From positions 53,257,025 through 53,321,024 of the forward strand of contig OX344763.1 of the NCBI GenBank assembly GCA_947034895.1: DNA of 64,000 bases, written 5' to 3'. Under the pieces are notes generated by a model, which was not told where the DNA came from, made no database searches, and saw only the letters and a program-made list of their open reading frames with translations. This stretch comes from Rhytidiadelphus loreus (taxonomy: Eukaryota; Streptophyta; Bryopsida; Hypnales; Hylocomiaceae). This document shows, piece after piece, positions 40,888-54,900 of the stretch (positions within the stretch are counted from its first letter, which is position 1; the number at the start of each line of letters is the position of its first letter). The position numbers and the translations under genes are program-made.

Positions 40888-42480
40888 ATGAATATTTCTT
40901 TGGATATTTGGATTTAAGAATAATTGCCACTTGCACCACTTGTTTACACATTCTTTTTCACTTGAATGTCATGAGTTCCAATTTTCTAGGACATGAAAGT
41001 TCAACGCAAGGTTCGTGCATCAATTTCTAATTTAACGTCCAAGGTCATTCAATGATACCACCGAATGAATATTTCTTTGGATATTTGGATTTAAGAATAA
41101 TTGCCACTTGCACCACTTGTTTACACATTCTTTTTCACTTGAATGTCATGAGTTCCAATTTTCTAGGACATGAAAGTTCAACGCAAGGTTCGTGCATCAA
41201 TTTCTAATTTAACGTCCAAGGTCATTCAATGATACCACCGAATGAATATTTCTTTGGATATTTGGATTTAAGAATAATTGCCACTTGCACCACTTGTTTA
41301 CACATTCTTTTTCACTTGAATGTCATGAGTTCCAATTTTCTAGGACATGAAAGTTCAACGCAAGGTTCGTGCATCAATTTCTAATTTAAAGTTCAAGGTC
41401 ATTCAATGTCACCACCGAATGAATATTTCTTTGGATATTTGGATTTAAGAATAATTGCCACTTGCACCACATGTTTACACATTCTTTTTCACTTGAATTT
41501 CATGAGTTCCAATTTTCTATGACATGAAAGTACAACGCGAGGTTCGTGCATCAATTTCTAATCTAACGTTGAAGGTCATTCAATGATACCACCGAATGAA
41601 TATTTCTTTGGATATTTGGATTTAAGAATAATTGCCACTTGCACCACATGTTTACACATTCTTTTTCACTTGAATTTCATGAGTTCCAATTTTCTATGAC
41701 ATGAAAGTACAACGCAAGGTTCGTGCATCAATTTCTAATCTAACGTTGAAGGTCATTCAATGTTACCACCAAATGAATATTTTTTTCGATAATTGGATTT
41801 AAGAAGAATTGCCACTTGCACCACATGTTTACACATTCTTTTTCACTTGAATTTCATGAGTTCCAATTTTCTAGGACATGAAAGTTCAACGCAAGGTTCG
41901 TGCATCAATTTCTAATTTAAAGTTCAAGGTCATTCAATGTCACCACCGAATGAATATTTCTTTGGATATTTGGATTTAAGAAGAATTGCCACTTGCACCA
42001 CATGTTTACACATTCTTTTTCACTTGAATTTCATGAGTTCCAATTTTCTATGACATAAAAGTTCAACGCAAGGTTCGTGCATCAATTTCTAATTTAACGT
42101 CCAAGGTCATTCAATGATACCACCGAATGAATATTTCTTTGGATATTTGGATTTAAGAATAATTGCCACTTGCACCACTTGTTTACACATTCTTTTTCAC
42201 TTGAATGTCATGAGTTCCAATTTTCTAGGACATGAAAGTTCAACGCAAGGTTCGTGCATCAATTTCTAATTTAACGTCCAAGGTCATTCAATGATACCAC
42301 CGAATGAATATTTCTTTGGATATTTGGATTTAAGAATAATTGCCACTTGCACCACTTGTTTACACATTCTTTTTCACTTGAATGTCATGAGTTCCAATTT
42401 TCTAGGACATGAAAGTTCAACGCAAGGTTCGTGCATCAATTTCTAATTTAAAGTTCAAGGTCATTCAATGTCACCACCGA
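40888..42480. repeat. CACTTGTTTAC/GAATGTCATG unit family, 3 + 2 copies
   Basis: Five units, at 40,888, 41,065, 41,242, 42,127 and 42,304, carry both CACCACTTGTTTAC and TTGAATGTCATGAG. I saw this linked pair nowhere else in the window. The first three are consecutive and almost identical; the last two follow after four ordinary units. Local amplification of one unit followed by copying of a pair explains the pattern. Confidence 0.85.
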
Positions 42481-43011
42481 ATGAATATTTCTTTGGATAT
42501 TTGGATTTAAGAATAATTGCCACTTGCACCACATGTTTACACATTCTTTTTCACTTGAATTTCATGAGTTCCAATTTTCTAGGACATGAAAGTTCAACGC
42601 AAGGTTCGTGCATCAATTTCTAATTTAACGTTCAAGGTCATTCAATGTCACCACCGAATGAATATTTCTTTGGATATTTGGATTTAAGAATAATTGCCAC
42701 TTGCACCACATGTTTACACATTCTTTTTCACTTGAATTTCATGAGTTCCAATTTTCTATGACATGAAAGTACAACGCAAGGTTCGTGCCTCAATTTCTAA
42801 TCTAACGTTGAAAGTCATTCAATGTTACCACCGAATGAATATTTCTTTGGATATTTGGATTTAAGAATAATTGCCACTTGCACCACATGTTTACACATTC
42901 TTTTTCACTTGAATTTCATGAGTTCCAATTTTCTATGACATGAAAGTACAACACAAGGTTCGTGCATCAATTTCTAATTTAACGTCCAAGGTTATTCAAT
43001 AATACCACCGA

Positions 43012-43188
43012 ATGAATATTTCTTTGGATATTTGCATTTAAAAATAATTGCCACTTGCACCACATGTTTTCACATTCTTTTTCACTTGAATTTCATGAGT
43101 TCCAATTTTCTATGACATGAAAGTTCAACGCAAGGTTCGTGCATCAATTTCTAATTTAAAGTTCAAGGTCATTCAATGTCACCACCGA
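43012..43188. repeat. TTTGCATTTAAAAATAA unit variant (example; 8 copies seen)
   Basis: TTTGCATTTAAAAATAA replaces the usual TTTGGATTTAAGAATAA in units starting at 43,012, 45,490, 47,791, 57,880, 58,411, 59,650, 62,128 and 63,544. All lie right of 42.9 kb, always after the GGTTATTCAATAATACC junction. Some carry CACATGTTTTCAC, others CACAGGTTTAC, so there are two sublineages. Confidence 0.82.
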
Positions 43189-43542
43189 ATGAATATTTCT
43201 TTGGATATTTGGATTTAAGAAAAATTGCCACTTGCACCACATGTTTAGACATTCTTTTTCACTTGAATTTCATGAGTTCCAATTTTCTATGACATGAAAG
43301 TACAACGCAAGGTTCGTGCCTCAATTTCTAATCTAACGTTGAAGGTCATTCAATGTCACCACCGAATGAATATTTCTTTGGATATTTGGATTTAAGAATA
43401 ATTGCCACTTCCACTACATGTTTACACATTCTTTTTCACTTGAATTTCATGAGTTCCAATTTTCTATGACATGAAAGTTCAACGCAAGGTTCGTGCATCA
43501 ATTTCTAATTTAACGTCCAAGGTCATTCAATGATACCACCGA

Positions 43543-43896
43543 ATGAATATTTCTTTGGATATTTGGATTTAAGAATAATTGCCACTTGCACCACATGTTT
43601 ACACATTCTTTTTCACTTGAATTTCATGAGTTCCAATTTTCTATGACTTGAAAGTACAACGCAAGGTTCGTGCATCAATTTCTAATCTAACGTTGATGGT
43701 GATTCAATGTTACCACCGAATGAATATTTCTTTGGATATTTGGATTTAAGAATAATTGCCACTTGCACCACATGTTTACACATTCTTTTTCACTTGAATT
43801 TCATGAGTTCCAATTTTCTATGACTTGAAAGTACAACGCAAGGTTCGTGCATCAATTTCTAATCTAACGTTGATGGTGATTCAATGTTACCACCGA
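43543..43896. repeat. Adjacent identical pair with TATGACTTGAAAG
   Basis: Units at 43,543 and 43,720 both carry TATGACTTGAAAG followed by GTTGATGGTGATTC and TTACCACCG. TGACTTG breaks the right arm of the unit's 7-bp inverted repeat. Both changes also occur together in units at about 34,015 and 34,900 and again near 52,400 and 54,170, so they travel as one haplotype. Confidence 0.8.
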
Positions 43897-44899
43897 ATGA
43901 ATATTTCTTTGGATATTTGGATTTAAGAATAATTGCCACTTGCACCACATGTTTACACATTCTTTTTCACTTGAATTTCATGAGTTCCAATTTTCTATGT
44001 CATGAAAGTACAACGCAAGGTTCGTGCCTCAATTTCTAATCTAACGTTGAAGGTCATTCAATGTTACCACCGAATGAATATTTCTTTGGATATTTGGATT
44101 TAAGAATAATTGCCACTTGCACCACATGTTTACACATTCTTTTTCACTTGAATTTCATGAGTTCCAATTTTCTAGGACATGAAAGTTCAACGCAAGGTTC
44201 GTGCATCAATTTCTAATTTAAAGTTCAAGGTCATTCAATGTCACCACCGAATGAATATTTCTTTGGATATTTGGATTTAAGAAAAATTGCCACTTGCACC
44301 ACATGTTTAGACATTCTTTTTCACTTGAATTTCATGAGTTCCAATTTTCTATGACATGAAAGTACAACGCAAGGTTCGTGCCTCGATTTCTAATCTAACG
44401 TTGAAGGTCATTCAATGTCACCACCGAATGAATATTTCTTTGGATATTTGGATTTAAGAATAATTGCCACTTGCACCACATGTTTACACATTCTTTTTCA
44501 CTTGAATTTCATGAGTTCCAATTTTCTATGTCATGAAAGTACAACGCAAGGTTCGTGCCTCAATTTCTAATCTAACGTTGAAGGTCATTCAATGTTACCA
44601 CCGAATGAATATTTCTTTGGATATTTGGATTTAAGAATAATTGCCACTTGCACCACATGTTTACACATTCTTTTTCACTTGAATTTCATGAGTTCCAATT
44701 TTCTATGACATGAAAGTACAACGCAAGGTTCGTGCCTCGATTTCTAATCTAACGTTGAAGGTCATTCAATGTCACCACCGAATGAATATTTCTTTGGATA
44801 TTTGGATTTAAGAATAATTGCCACTTGCACCACATGTTTACACATTCTTTTTCACTTGAATTTCATGAGTTCCAATTTTCTATGTCATGAAAGTACAAC

Positions 44900-47800
44900 G
44901 CAAGGTTCGTGCCTCAATTTCTAATCTAACGTTGAAGGTCATTCAATGTTACCACCGAATGAATATTTCTTTGGATATTTGGATTTAAGAATAATTGCCA
45001 CTTGCACCACATGTTTACACATTCTTTTTCACTTGAATTTCATGAGTTCCAATTTTCTATGTCATGAAAGTACAACGCAACGTTCGTGCCTCAATTTCTA
45101 ATCTAACGTTGAAGGTCATTCAATGTTACCACCGAATGAATATTTCTTTGGATATTTGGATTTAAGAATAATTGCCACTTGCACCACATGTTTACACATT
45201 CTTTTTCACTTGAATTTCATGAGTTCCAATTTTCTATGACATGAAAGTTCAACGCAAGGTTCGTGCATCAATTTCTAATTTAACGTCCAAGGTCATTCAA
45301 TGATACCACCGAATGAATATTTCTTTGGATATTTGGATTTAAGAATAATTGCCACTTGCACCACATGTTTATACATTCTTTTTCACTTGAATTTCATGAG
45401 TTCCAATTTTCTATGACATGAAAGTTCAACGCAAGGTTCGTGCATCAATTTCTAATTTAACGTCCAAGGTTATTCAATAATACCACCGAATGAATATTTC
45501 TTTGGATATTTGCATTTAAAAATAATTGCCACTTGCACCACAGGTTTACACATTCTTTTTCACTTGAATTTCATGAGTTCCAATTTTCTAGGACATGAAA
45601 GTTCAACGCAAGGTTCGTGCATCAATTTCTAATTTAAAGTTCAAGGTCATTCAATGTCACCACCGAATGAATATTTCTTTGGATATTTGGATTTAAGAAG
45701 AATTGCCACTTGCACCACATGTTTACACATTCTTTTTCACTTGAAATTCATGAGTTCCAATTTTCTATGACATGAAAGTTCAACGCAAGGTGCGTGCCTC
45801 AATTTCTAATCTAACGTTGAAGGTCATTCAATGTTACCACCGAATGAATATTTCTTTGGATATTTGGATTTAAGAATAATTGCCACTTCCACTACATGTT
45901 TACACATTCTTTTTCACTTGAATTTCATGAGTTCCAATTTTCTATGACATGAAAGTTCAACGCAAGGTTCGTGCATCAATTTCTAATCTAACGTTGATGG
46001 TGATTCAATGTTACCACCGAATGAATATTTCTTTGGATATTTGGATTTAAGAATAATTGCCACTTGCACCACATGTTTACACATTCTTTTTCACTTGAAT
46101 TTCATGAGTTCCAATTTTCTATGACATGAAAGTACAACGCAAGGTTCGTGCATCAATTTCTAATTTAACGTCCAAGGTTATTCAATAATACCACCGAATG
46201 AATATTTCTTTGGATATTTGGATTTAAGAATAATTGCCACTTGCACCACATGATTGCACATTCTTTTTCACTTGTATTTCATGAGTTCCAATTTTCTATG
46301 ACATGAAAGTTCAACGCAAGGTTCGTGCATCAATTTCTAATTCAACGTCCAAGGTTATTCAATAATACCACCGAATGAATATTTCTTTGGATATTTGGAT
46401 TTAAGAATAATTGCCACTTCCACCACATGTTTACACATTCTTTTTCACTTGAATTTCATGAGTTCCAATTTTCTATGACATGAAAGTTCAACGCAAGGTT
46501 CGTGCATCAATTTCTAATTCAACGTCCAAGGTCATTCAATGTGACCACCAAATGAATATTTCTTTGGATATTTGGATTTAAGAAGAATTGCTACTTGCAC
46601 CACATGATTGCACATTCTTTTTCACTTGAATTTCATGAGTTCCAATTTTCTATGACATGAAAGTTCAACGCAAGGTTCGTGCATCAATTTCTAATTCAAC
46701 GTCCAAGGTTATTCAATAATACCACCGAATGAATATTTCTTTGGATATTTGGATTTAAGAATAATTGCCACTTGCACCACATGATTGCACATTCTTTTTC
46801 ACTTGAATTTCATGAGTTCCAATTTTCTATGACATGAAAGTACAACGCAAGGTTCGTGCATCAATTTCTAATTTAACGTCCAAGGTTATTCAATAATACC
46901 ACCGAATGAATATTTCTTTGGATATTTGGATTTAAGAATAATTGCCACTTCCACCACATGTTTACACATTCTTTTTCACTTGAATTTCATGAGTTCCAAT
47001 TTTCTAGGACATGAAAGTTCAACGCAAGGTTCGTGCATCAATTTCTAATTTAAAGTTCAAGGTCATTCAATGTCACCACCGAATGAATATTTCTTTGGAT
47101 ATTTGGATTTAAGAATAATTGCCACTTGCACCACATGATTGCACATTCTTTTTCACTTGTATTTCATGAGTTCCAATTTTCTATGACATGAAAGTTCAAC
47201 GCAAGGTTCGTGCCTCAATTTCTAATCTAACGTTGAAGGTCATTCAATGTTACCACCGAATGAATATTTCTTTGGATATTTGGATTTAAGAATAATTGCC
47301 ACTTGCACCACATGTTTACACATTCTTTTTCACTTGAATTTCATGAGTTCCAATTTTCTATGTCATGAAAGTACAACGCAAGGTTCGTGCCTCAATTTCT
47401 AATCTAACGTTGAAGGTCATTCAATGTTACCACCGAATGAATATTTCTTTGGATATTTGGATTTAAGAATAATTGCCACTTGCACCACATGTTTACACAT
47501 TCTTTTTCACTTGAATTTCATGAGTTCCAATTTTCTAGGACATGAAAGTTCAACGCAAGGTTCGTGCATCAATTTCTAATTTAACGTCCAAGGTCATTCA
47601 ATGATACCACCGAATGAATATTTCTTTGGATATTTGGATTTAAGAATAATTGCCACTTGCACCACATGTTTATACATTCTTTTTCACTTGAATTTCATGA
47701 GTTCCAATTTTCTATGACATGAAAGTTCAACGCAAGGTTCGTGCATCAATTTCTAATTTAACGTCCAAGGTTATTCAATAATACCACCGAATGAATATTT

Positions 47801-48776
47801 CTTTGGATATTTGCATTTAAAAATAATTGCCACTTGCACCACAGGTTTACACATTCTTTTTCACTTGAATTTCATGAGTTCCAATTTTCTAGGACATGAA
47901 AGTTCAACGCAAGGTTCGTGCATCAATTTCTAATTTAAAGTTCAAGGTCATTCAATGTCACCACCGAATGAATATTTCTTTGGATATTTGGATTTAAGAA
48001 GAATTGCCACTTGCACCACATGTTTACACATTCTTTTTCACTTGAAATTCATGAGTTCCAATTTTCTATGACATGAAAGTTCAACGCAAGGTGCGTGCCT
48101 CAATTTCTAATCTAACGTTGAAGGTCATTCAATGTTACCACCGAATGAATATTTCTTTGGATATTTGGATTTAAGAATAATTGCCACTTCCACTACATGT
48201 TTACACATTCTTTTTCACTTGAATTTCATGAGTTCCAATTTTCTATGACATGAAAGTTCAACGCAAGGTTCGTGCATCAATTTCTAATCTAACGTTGATG
48301 GTGATTCAATGTTACCACCGAATGAATATTTCTTTGGATATTTGGATTTAAGAATAATTGCCACTTGCACCACATGTTTACACATTCTTTTTCACTTGAA
48401 TTTCATGAGTTCCAATTTTCTATGACATGAAAGTACAACGCAAGGTTCGTGCATCAATTTCTAATTTAACGTCCAAGGTTATTCAATAATACCACCGAAT
48501 GAATATTTCTTTGGATATTTGGATTTAAGAATAATTGCCACTTGCACCACATGATTGCACATTCTTTTTCACTTGTATTTCATGAGTTCCAATTTTCTAT
48601 GACATGAAAGTTCAACGCAAGGTTCGTGCATCAATTTCTAATTCAACGTCCAAGGTTATTCAATAATACCACCGAATGAATATTTCTTTGGATATTTGGA
48701 TTTAAGAATAATTGCCACTTCCACCACATGTTTACACATTCTTTTTCACTTGAATTTCATGAGTTCCAATTTTCTA
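44900..48776. repeat. 13-unit (2,301-bp) spaced block copy
   Basis: About 44,900-46,475 matches 47,200-48,776 at a spacing of 2,301 bp. Markers are TTTATACATTC (45,368 and 47,669), TTTGCATTTAAAAATAATT (units 45,490 and 47,791) and CAAGGTGCGTGCC (about 45,786 and 48,087). The two stretches are separated by about 725 bp that do not match at this spacing, so it is a partial rather than a full tandem duplication. The 13-unit spacing is the same as at 7,400 but the content is unrelated. Confidence 0.8.
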
Positions 48777-51637
48777 GGACATGAAAGTTCAACGCAAGGT
48801 TCGTGCATCAATTTCTAATTTAAAGTTCAAGGTCATTCAATGTCACCACCGAATGAATATTTCTTTGGATATTTGGATTTAAGAAGAATTGCCACTTGCA
48901 CCACATGTTTACACATTCTTTTTCACTTGAAATTCATGAGTTCCAATTTTCTATGACATGAAAGTTCAACGCAAGGTGCGTGCCTCAATTTCTAATCTAA
49001 CGTTGAAGGTCATTCAATGTTACCACCGAATGAATATTTCTTTGGATATTTGGATTTAAGAATAATTGCCACTTGCACCACATGATTGCACATTCTTTTT
49101 CACTTGAATTTCATGAGTTCCAATTTTCTATGACATGAAAGTACAACGCAAGGTTCGTGCATCAATTTCTAATTTAACGTCCAAGGTTATTCAATAATAC
49201 CACCGAATGAATATTTCTTTGGATATTTGGATTTAAGAATAATTGCCACTTCCACCACATGTTTACACATTCTTTTTCACTTGAATTTCATGAGTTCCAA
49301 TTTTCTAGGACATGAAAGTTCAACGCAAGGTTCGTGCATCAATTTCTAATTTAAAGTTCAAGGTCATTCAATGTCACCACCGAATGAATATTTCTTTGGA
49401 TATTTGGATTTAAGAATAATTGCCACTTGCACCACATGATTGCACATTCTTTTTCACTTGTATTTCATGAGTTCCAATTTTCTATGACATGAAAGTTCAA
49501 CGCAAGGTTCGTGCATCAATTTCTAATTCAACGTCCAAGGTCATTCAATGTGACCACCAAATGAATATTTCTTTGGATATTTGGATTTAAGAAGAATTGC
49601 TACTTGCACCACATGATTGCACATTCTTTTTCATTTGAATTTCATGAGGTCCAATTTTCTAGGACATGAGAGTACAACACAAGGTTCGAGCATCAATTTC
49701 TAATTTAACGTTCAAGGTCATTCAATATCACCGCCAAATGAATATTTCTTTGGATATTTGGATTTAAGAATAATTGCCACTTGCACCACATGTTTACACA
49801 TTCTTTTTCACTTGAATTTCATGAGTTCCAATTTTCTATGACATGAAAGTACAACGCAAGGTTCGTGCATCAATTTCTAATTTAACGTCCAAGGTTATTC
49901 AATAATACCACCGAATGAATATTTCTTTGGATATTTGGATTTAAGAATAATTGCCACTTCCACCACATGTTTACACATTCTTTTTCACTTGAATTTCATG
50001 AGTTCCAATTTTCTAGGACATGAAAGTTCAACGCAAGGTTCGTGCATCAATTTCTAATTTAAAGTTCAAGGTCATTCAATGTCACCACCGAATGAATATT
50101 TCTTTGGATATTTGGATTTAAGAAGAATTGCCACTTGCACCACATGTTTACACATTCTTTTTCACTTGAAATTCATGAGTTCCAATTTTCTATGACATGA
50201 AAGTTCAACGCAAGGTGCGTGCCTCAATTTCTAATCTAACGTTGAAGGTCATTCAATGTTACCACCGAATGAATATTTCTTTGGATATTTGGATTTAAGA
50301 ATAATTGCCACTTCCACTACATGTTTACACATTCTTTTTCACTTGAATTTCATGAGTTCCAATTTTCTATGACATGAAAGTTCAAAGCAAGGTTCGTGCA
50401 TCAATTTCTAATCTAACGTTGATGGTGATTCAATGTTACCACCGAATGAATATTTCTTTGGATATTTGGATTTAAGAATAATTGCCACTTGCACCACATG
50501 TTTACACATTCTTTTTCACTTGAATTTCATGAGTTCCAATTTTCTATGACATGAAAGTACAACGCAAGGTTCGTGCATCAATTTCTAATTTAACGTCCAA
50601 GGTTATTCAATAATACCACCGAATGAATATTTCTTTGGATATTTGGATTTAAGAATAATTGCCACTTGCACCACATGATTGCACATTCTTTTTCACTTGT
50701 ATTTCATGAGTTCCAATTTTCTATGACATGAAAGTTCAACGCAAGGTTCGTGCATCAATTTCTAATTCAACGTCCAAGGTTATTCAATAATACCACCGAA
50801 TGAATATTTCTTTGGATATTTGGATTTAAGAATAATTGCCACTTCCACCACATGTTTACACATTCTTTTTCACTTGAATTTCATGAGTTCCAATTTTCTA
50901 TGACATGAAAGTTCAACGCAAGGTTCGTGCATCAATTTCTAATTCAACGTCCAAGGTCATTCAATGTGACCACCAAATGAATATTTCTTTGGATATTTGG
51001 ATTTAAGAAGAATTGCTACTTGCACCACATGATTGCACATTCTTTTTCACTTGAATTTCATGAGTTCCAATTTTCTATGACATGAAAGTTCAACGCAAGG
51101 TTCGTGCATCAATTTCTAATTCAACGTCCAAGGTTATTCAATAATACCACCGAATGAATATTTCTTTGGATATTTGGATTTAAGAATAATTGCCACTTGC
51201 ACCACATGATTGCACATTCTTTTTCACTTGAATTTCATGAGTTCCAATTTTCTATGACATGAAAGTACAACGCAAGGTTCGTGCATCAATTTCTAATTTA
51301 ACGTCCAAGGTTATTCAATAATACCACCGAATGAATATTTCTTTGGATATTTGGATTTAAGAATAATTGCCACTTCCACCACATGTTTACACATTCTTTT
51401 TCACTTGAATTTCATGAGTTCCAATTTTCTAGGACATGAAAGTTCAACGCAAGGTTCGTGCATCAATTTCTAATTTAAAGTTCAAGGTCATTCAATGTCA
51501 CCACCGAATGAATATTTCTTTGGATATTTGGATTTAAGAATAATTGCCACTTGCACCACATGATTGCACATTCTTTTTCACTTGTATTTCATGAGTTCCA
51601 ATTTTCTATGACATGAAAGTTCAACGCAAGGTTCGTG
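45545..51637. repeat. 25-unit (4,425-bp) spaced block copy
   Basis: About 45,545-47,212 recurs at 49,970-51,637. It carries CTTGAAATTC, CAAGGTGCGTGCC, TTGATGGTGATTC, CATGATTGCACATTC with CTTGTATTTC, TTCAACGTCC and AAGAATTGCTACTTG (46,581 and 51,006) in the same order. A private difference is TTCAAAGCAAGG near 50,384. Part of this interval is also related at 13-unit and 12-unit spacings, so the same haplotype chain is present three times with different joins. Confidence 0.8.
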
Positions 51638-51940
51638 CATCAATTTCTAATTCAACGTCCAAGGTCATTCAATGTGACCACCAAATGAATATTTCTTTGG
51701 ATATTTGGATTTAAGAAGAATTGCTACTTGCACCACATGATTGCACATTCTTTTTCACTTGAATTTCATGAGGTCCAATTTTCTAGGACATGAGAGTACA
51801 ACACAAGGTTCGAGCATCAATTTCTAATTTAACGTTCAAGGTCATTCAATATCACCGCCAAATGAATATTTCTTTGGATATTTGGATTTAAGAATAATTG
51901 CCACTTGCACCACATGTTTACACATTCTTTTTCACTTGAA
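49015..51940. repeat. 12-unit (2,124-bp) spaced block copy
   Basis: About 49,015-49,815 matches 51,139-51,940. It includes the CATGATTGC, CTTCCACCACATG, CTTGTATTTC, GTGACCACCAAATG and GAGGTCCAATT units in order. CATTTGAATTTC near 49,632 is private to the first copy (CACTTGAATTTC in the second). The block supplies the first two members of the GAGGTCC/GAGAGTAC family. Confidence 0.75.
49561..49737. repeat. GAGGTCC/GAGAGTAC unit variant (example; 10 copies seen)
   Basis: Linked changes TGAGGTCC (position 89), CATGAGAG (110), ACAACAC (119) and TTCGAGC (129), followed by the junction ATATCACCGCC, define this private right-zone unit. Copies start at 49,561, 51,685, 53,455, 55,225, 55,933, 56,641, 57,349, 58,765, 61,066 and 61,597, spaced 12, 10, 10, 4, 4, 4, 8, 13 and 3 units. 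The position-110 change shortens the right arm of the inverted repeat and the position-119 change removes a CpG. The unit at 60,712 has GAGGTCC alone. Confidence 0.88.
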
Positions 51941-54900
51941 TTTCATGAGTTCCAATTTTCTAGGACATGAAAGTTCAACGCAAGGTTCGTGCATCAATTT
52001 CTAATTTAAAGTTCAAGGTCATTCAATGTCACCACCGAATGAATATTTCTTTGGATATTTGGATTTAAGAAAAATTGCCACTTGCACCACATGTTTAGAC
52101 ATTCTTTTTCACTTGAATTTCATGAGTTCCAATTTTCTATGACATGAAAGTACAACGCAAGGTTCGTGCCTCAATTTCTAATCTAACGTTGAAGGTCATT
52201 CAATGTCACCACCGAATGAATATTTCTTTGGATATTTGGATTTAAGAATAATTGCCACTTCCACTACATGTTTACACATTCTTTTTCACTTGAATTTCAT
52301 GAGTTCCAATTTTCTATGACATGAAAGTTCAACGCAAGGTTCGTGCATCAATTTCTAATTTAACGTCCAAGGTCATTCAATGATACCACCGAATGAATAT
52401 TTCTTTGGATATTTGGATTTAAGAATAATTGCCACTTGCACCACATGTTTACACATTCTTTTTCACTTGAATTTCATGAGTTCCAATTTTCTATGACTTG
52501 AAAGTACAACGCAAGGTTCGTGCATCAATTTCTAATCTAACGTTGATGGTGATTCAATGTTACCTCCGAATGAATATTTCTTTGGATATTTGGATTTAAG
52601 AATAATTGCCACTTGCACCACATGTTTACACATTCTTTTTCACTTGAATTTCATGAGTTCCAATTTTCTAGGACATGAAAGTTCAACGCAAGGTTCGTGC
52701 ATCAATTTCTAATTTAACGTCCAAGGTCATTCAATGATACCACCGAATGAATATTTCTTTGGATATTTGGATTTAAGAATAATTGCCACTTGCACCACAT
52801 GTTTACACATTCTTTCTCACTTGAATTTCATGAGTTCCAATTCTCCATAACATGAAAGTACAGCGCAAGGTTCGTGCATTAATTTCTAATCTAACGTTGA
52901 AGGTCATTCAATGTTACCACCGAATGAATATTTCTTTGGATATTTGGATTTAAGAATAATAGCCACTTGTACCACATGTTTACACATTCTTTTTCACTTG
53001 AATTTCATGAGTTCCAATTTTCTATGACATGAAAGTACAACGCAAGGTTCGTGCCTCCATTTCTAATCTAACGTTGAAGGTCATTCAATGTTACCACCGA
53101 ATGAATATTTCTTTGGATATTTGGATTTAAGAATAATTGCCACTTGCACCACATGTTTACACATTCTTTTTCACTTGAATTTCATGAGTTCCAATTTTCT
53201 AGGACATGAAAGTACAACGCAAGGTTCGTGCCTCAATTTCTAATTTAACGTCCAAGGTCATTCAATGATACCACCGAATGAATATTTCTTTGGATATTTG
53301 GATTTAAGAATAATTGCCACTTGCACCACATGTTTATACATTCTTTTTCACTTGAATTTCATGAGTTCCAATTTTCTATGACATGAAAGTTCAACGCAAG
53401 GTTCGTGCATCAATTTCTAATTCAACGTCCAAGGTCATTCAATGTGACCACCAAATGAATATTTCTTTGGATATTTGGATTTAAGAAGAATTGCTACTTG
53501 CACCACATGATTGCACATTCTTTTTCACTTGAATTTCATGAGGTCCAATTTTCTAGGACATGAGAGTACAACACAAGGTTCGAGCATCAATTTCTAATTT
53601 AACGTTCAAGGTCATTCAATATCACCGCCAAATGAATATTTCTTTGGATATTTGGATTTAAGAATAATTGCCACTTGCACCACATGTTTACACATTCTTT
53701 TTCACTTGAATTTCATGAGTTCCAATTTTCTAGGACATGAAAGTTCAACGCAAGGTTCGTGCATCAATTTCTAATTTAAAGTTCAAGGTCATTCAATGTC
53801 ACCACCGAATGAATATTTCTTTGGATATTTGGATTTAAGAAAAATTGCCACTTGCACCACATGTTTAGACATTCTTTTTCACTTGAATTTCATGAGTTCC
53901 AATTTTCTATGACATGAAAGTACAACGCAAGGTTCGTGCCTCAATTTCTAATCTAACGTTGAAGGTCATTCAATGTCACCACCGAATGAATATTTCTTTG
54001 GATATTTGGATTTAAGAATAATTGCCACTTCCACTACATGTTTACACATTCTTTTTCACTTGAATTTCATGAGTTCCAATTTTCTATGACATGAAAGTTC
54101 AACGCAAGGTTCGTGCATCAATTTCTAATTTAACGTCCAAGGTCATTCAATGATACCACCGAATGAATATTTCTTTGGATATTTGGATTTAAGAATAATT
54201 GCCACTTGCACCACATGTTTACACATTCTTTTTCACTTGAATTTCATGAGTTCCAATTTTCTATGACTTGAAAGTACAACGCAAGGTTCGTGCATCAATT
54301 TCTAATCTAACGTTGATGGTGATTCAATGTTACCTCCGAATGAATATTTCTTTGGATATTTGGATTTAAGAATAATTGCCACTTGCACCACATGTTTACA
54401 CATTCTTTTTCACTTGAATTTCATGAGTTCCAATTTTCTAGGACATGAAAGTTCAACGCAAGGTTCGTGCATCAATTTCTAATTTAACGTCCAAGGTCAT
54501 TCAATGATACCACCGAATGAATATTTCTTTGGATATTTGGATTTAAGAATAATTGCCACTTGCACCACATGTTTACACATTCTTTCTCACTTGAATTTCA
54601 TGAGTTCCAATTCTCCATAACATGAAAGTACAGCGCAAGGTTCGTGCATTAATTTCTAATCTAACGTTGAAGGTCATTCAATGTTACCACCGAATGAATA
54701 TTTCTTTGGATATTTGGATTTAAGAATAATAGCCACTTGTACCACATGTTTACACATTCTTTTTCACTTGAATTTCATGAGTTCCAATTTTCTATGACAT
54801 GAAAGTACAACGCAAGGTTCGTGCCTCCATTCCTAATCTAACGTTGAAGGTCATTCAATGTTACCACCGAATGAATATTTCTTTGGATATTTGGATTTAA

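Larger units (their letters stand above)
43060..52670. repeat. 50-unit (8,850-bp) dispersed block copy
   Basis: About 43,060-43,820 and 51,910-52,670 match over roughly 760 bp with only a few differences seen. Both contain TAAGAAAAATTGCC with GTTTAGACATTC (units 43,189 and 52,039), then GTGCCTC, CTTCCACTACATG and TATGACTTGAAAG with ATGGTGATTC. The end-to-end span is listed; only the two end stretches are the copies. The intervening 8 kb is not part of a matching tandem unit, so this is copying at a distance or a remnant of an older order. Confidence 0.7.
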
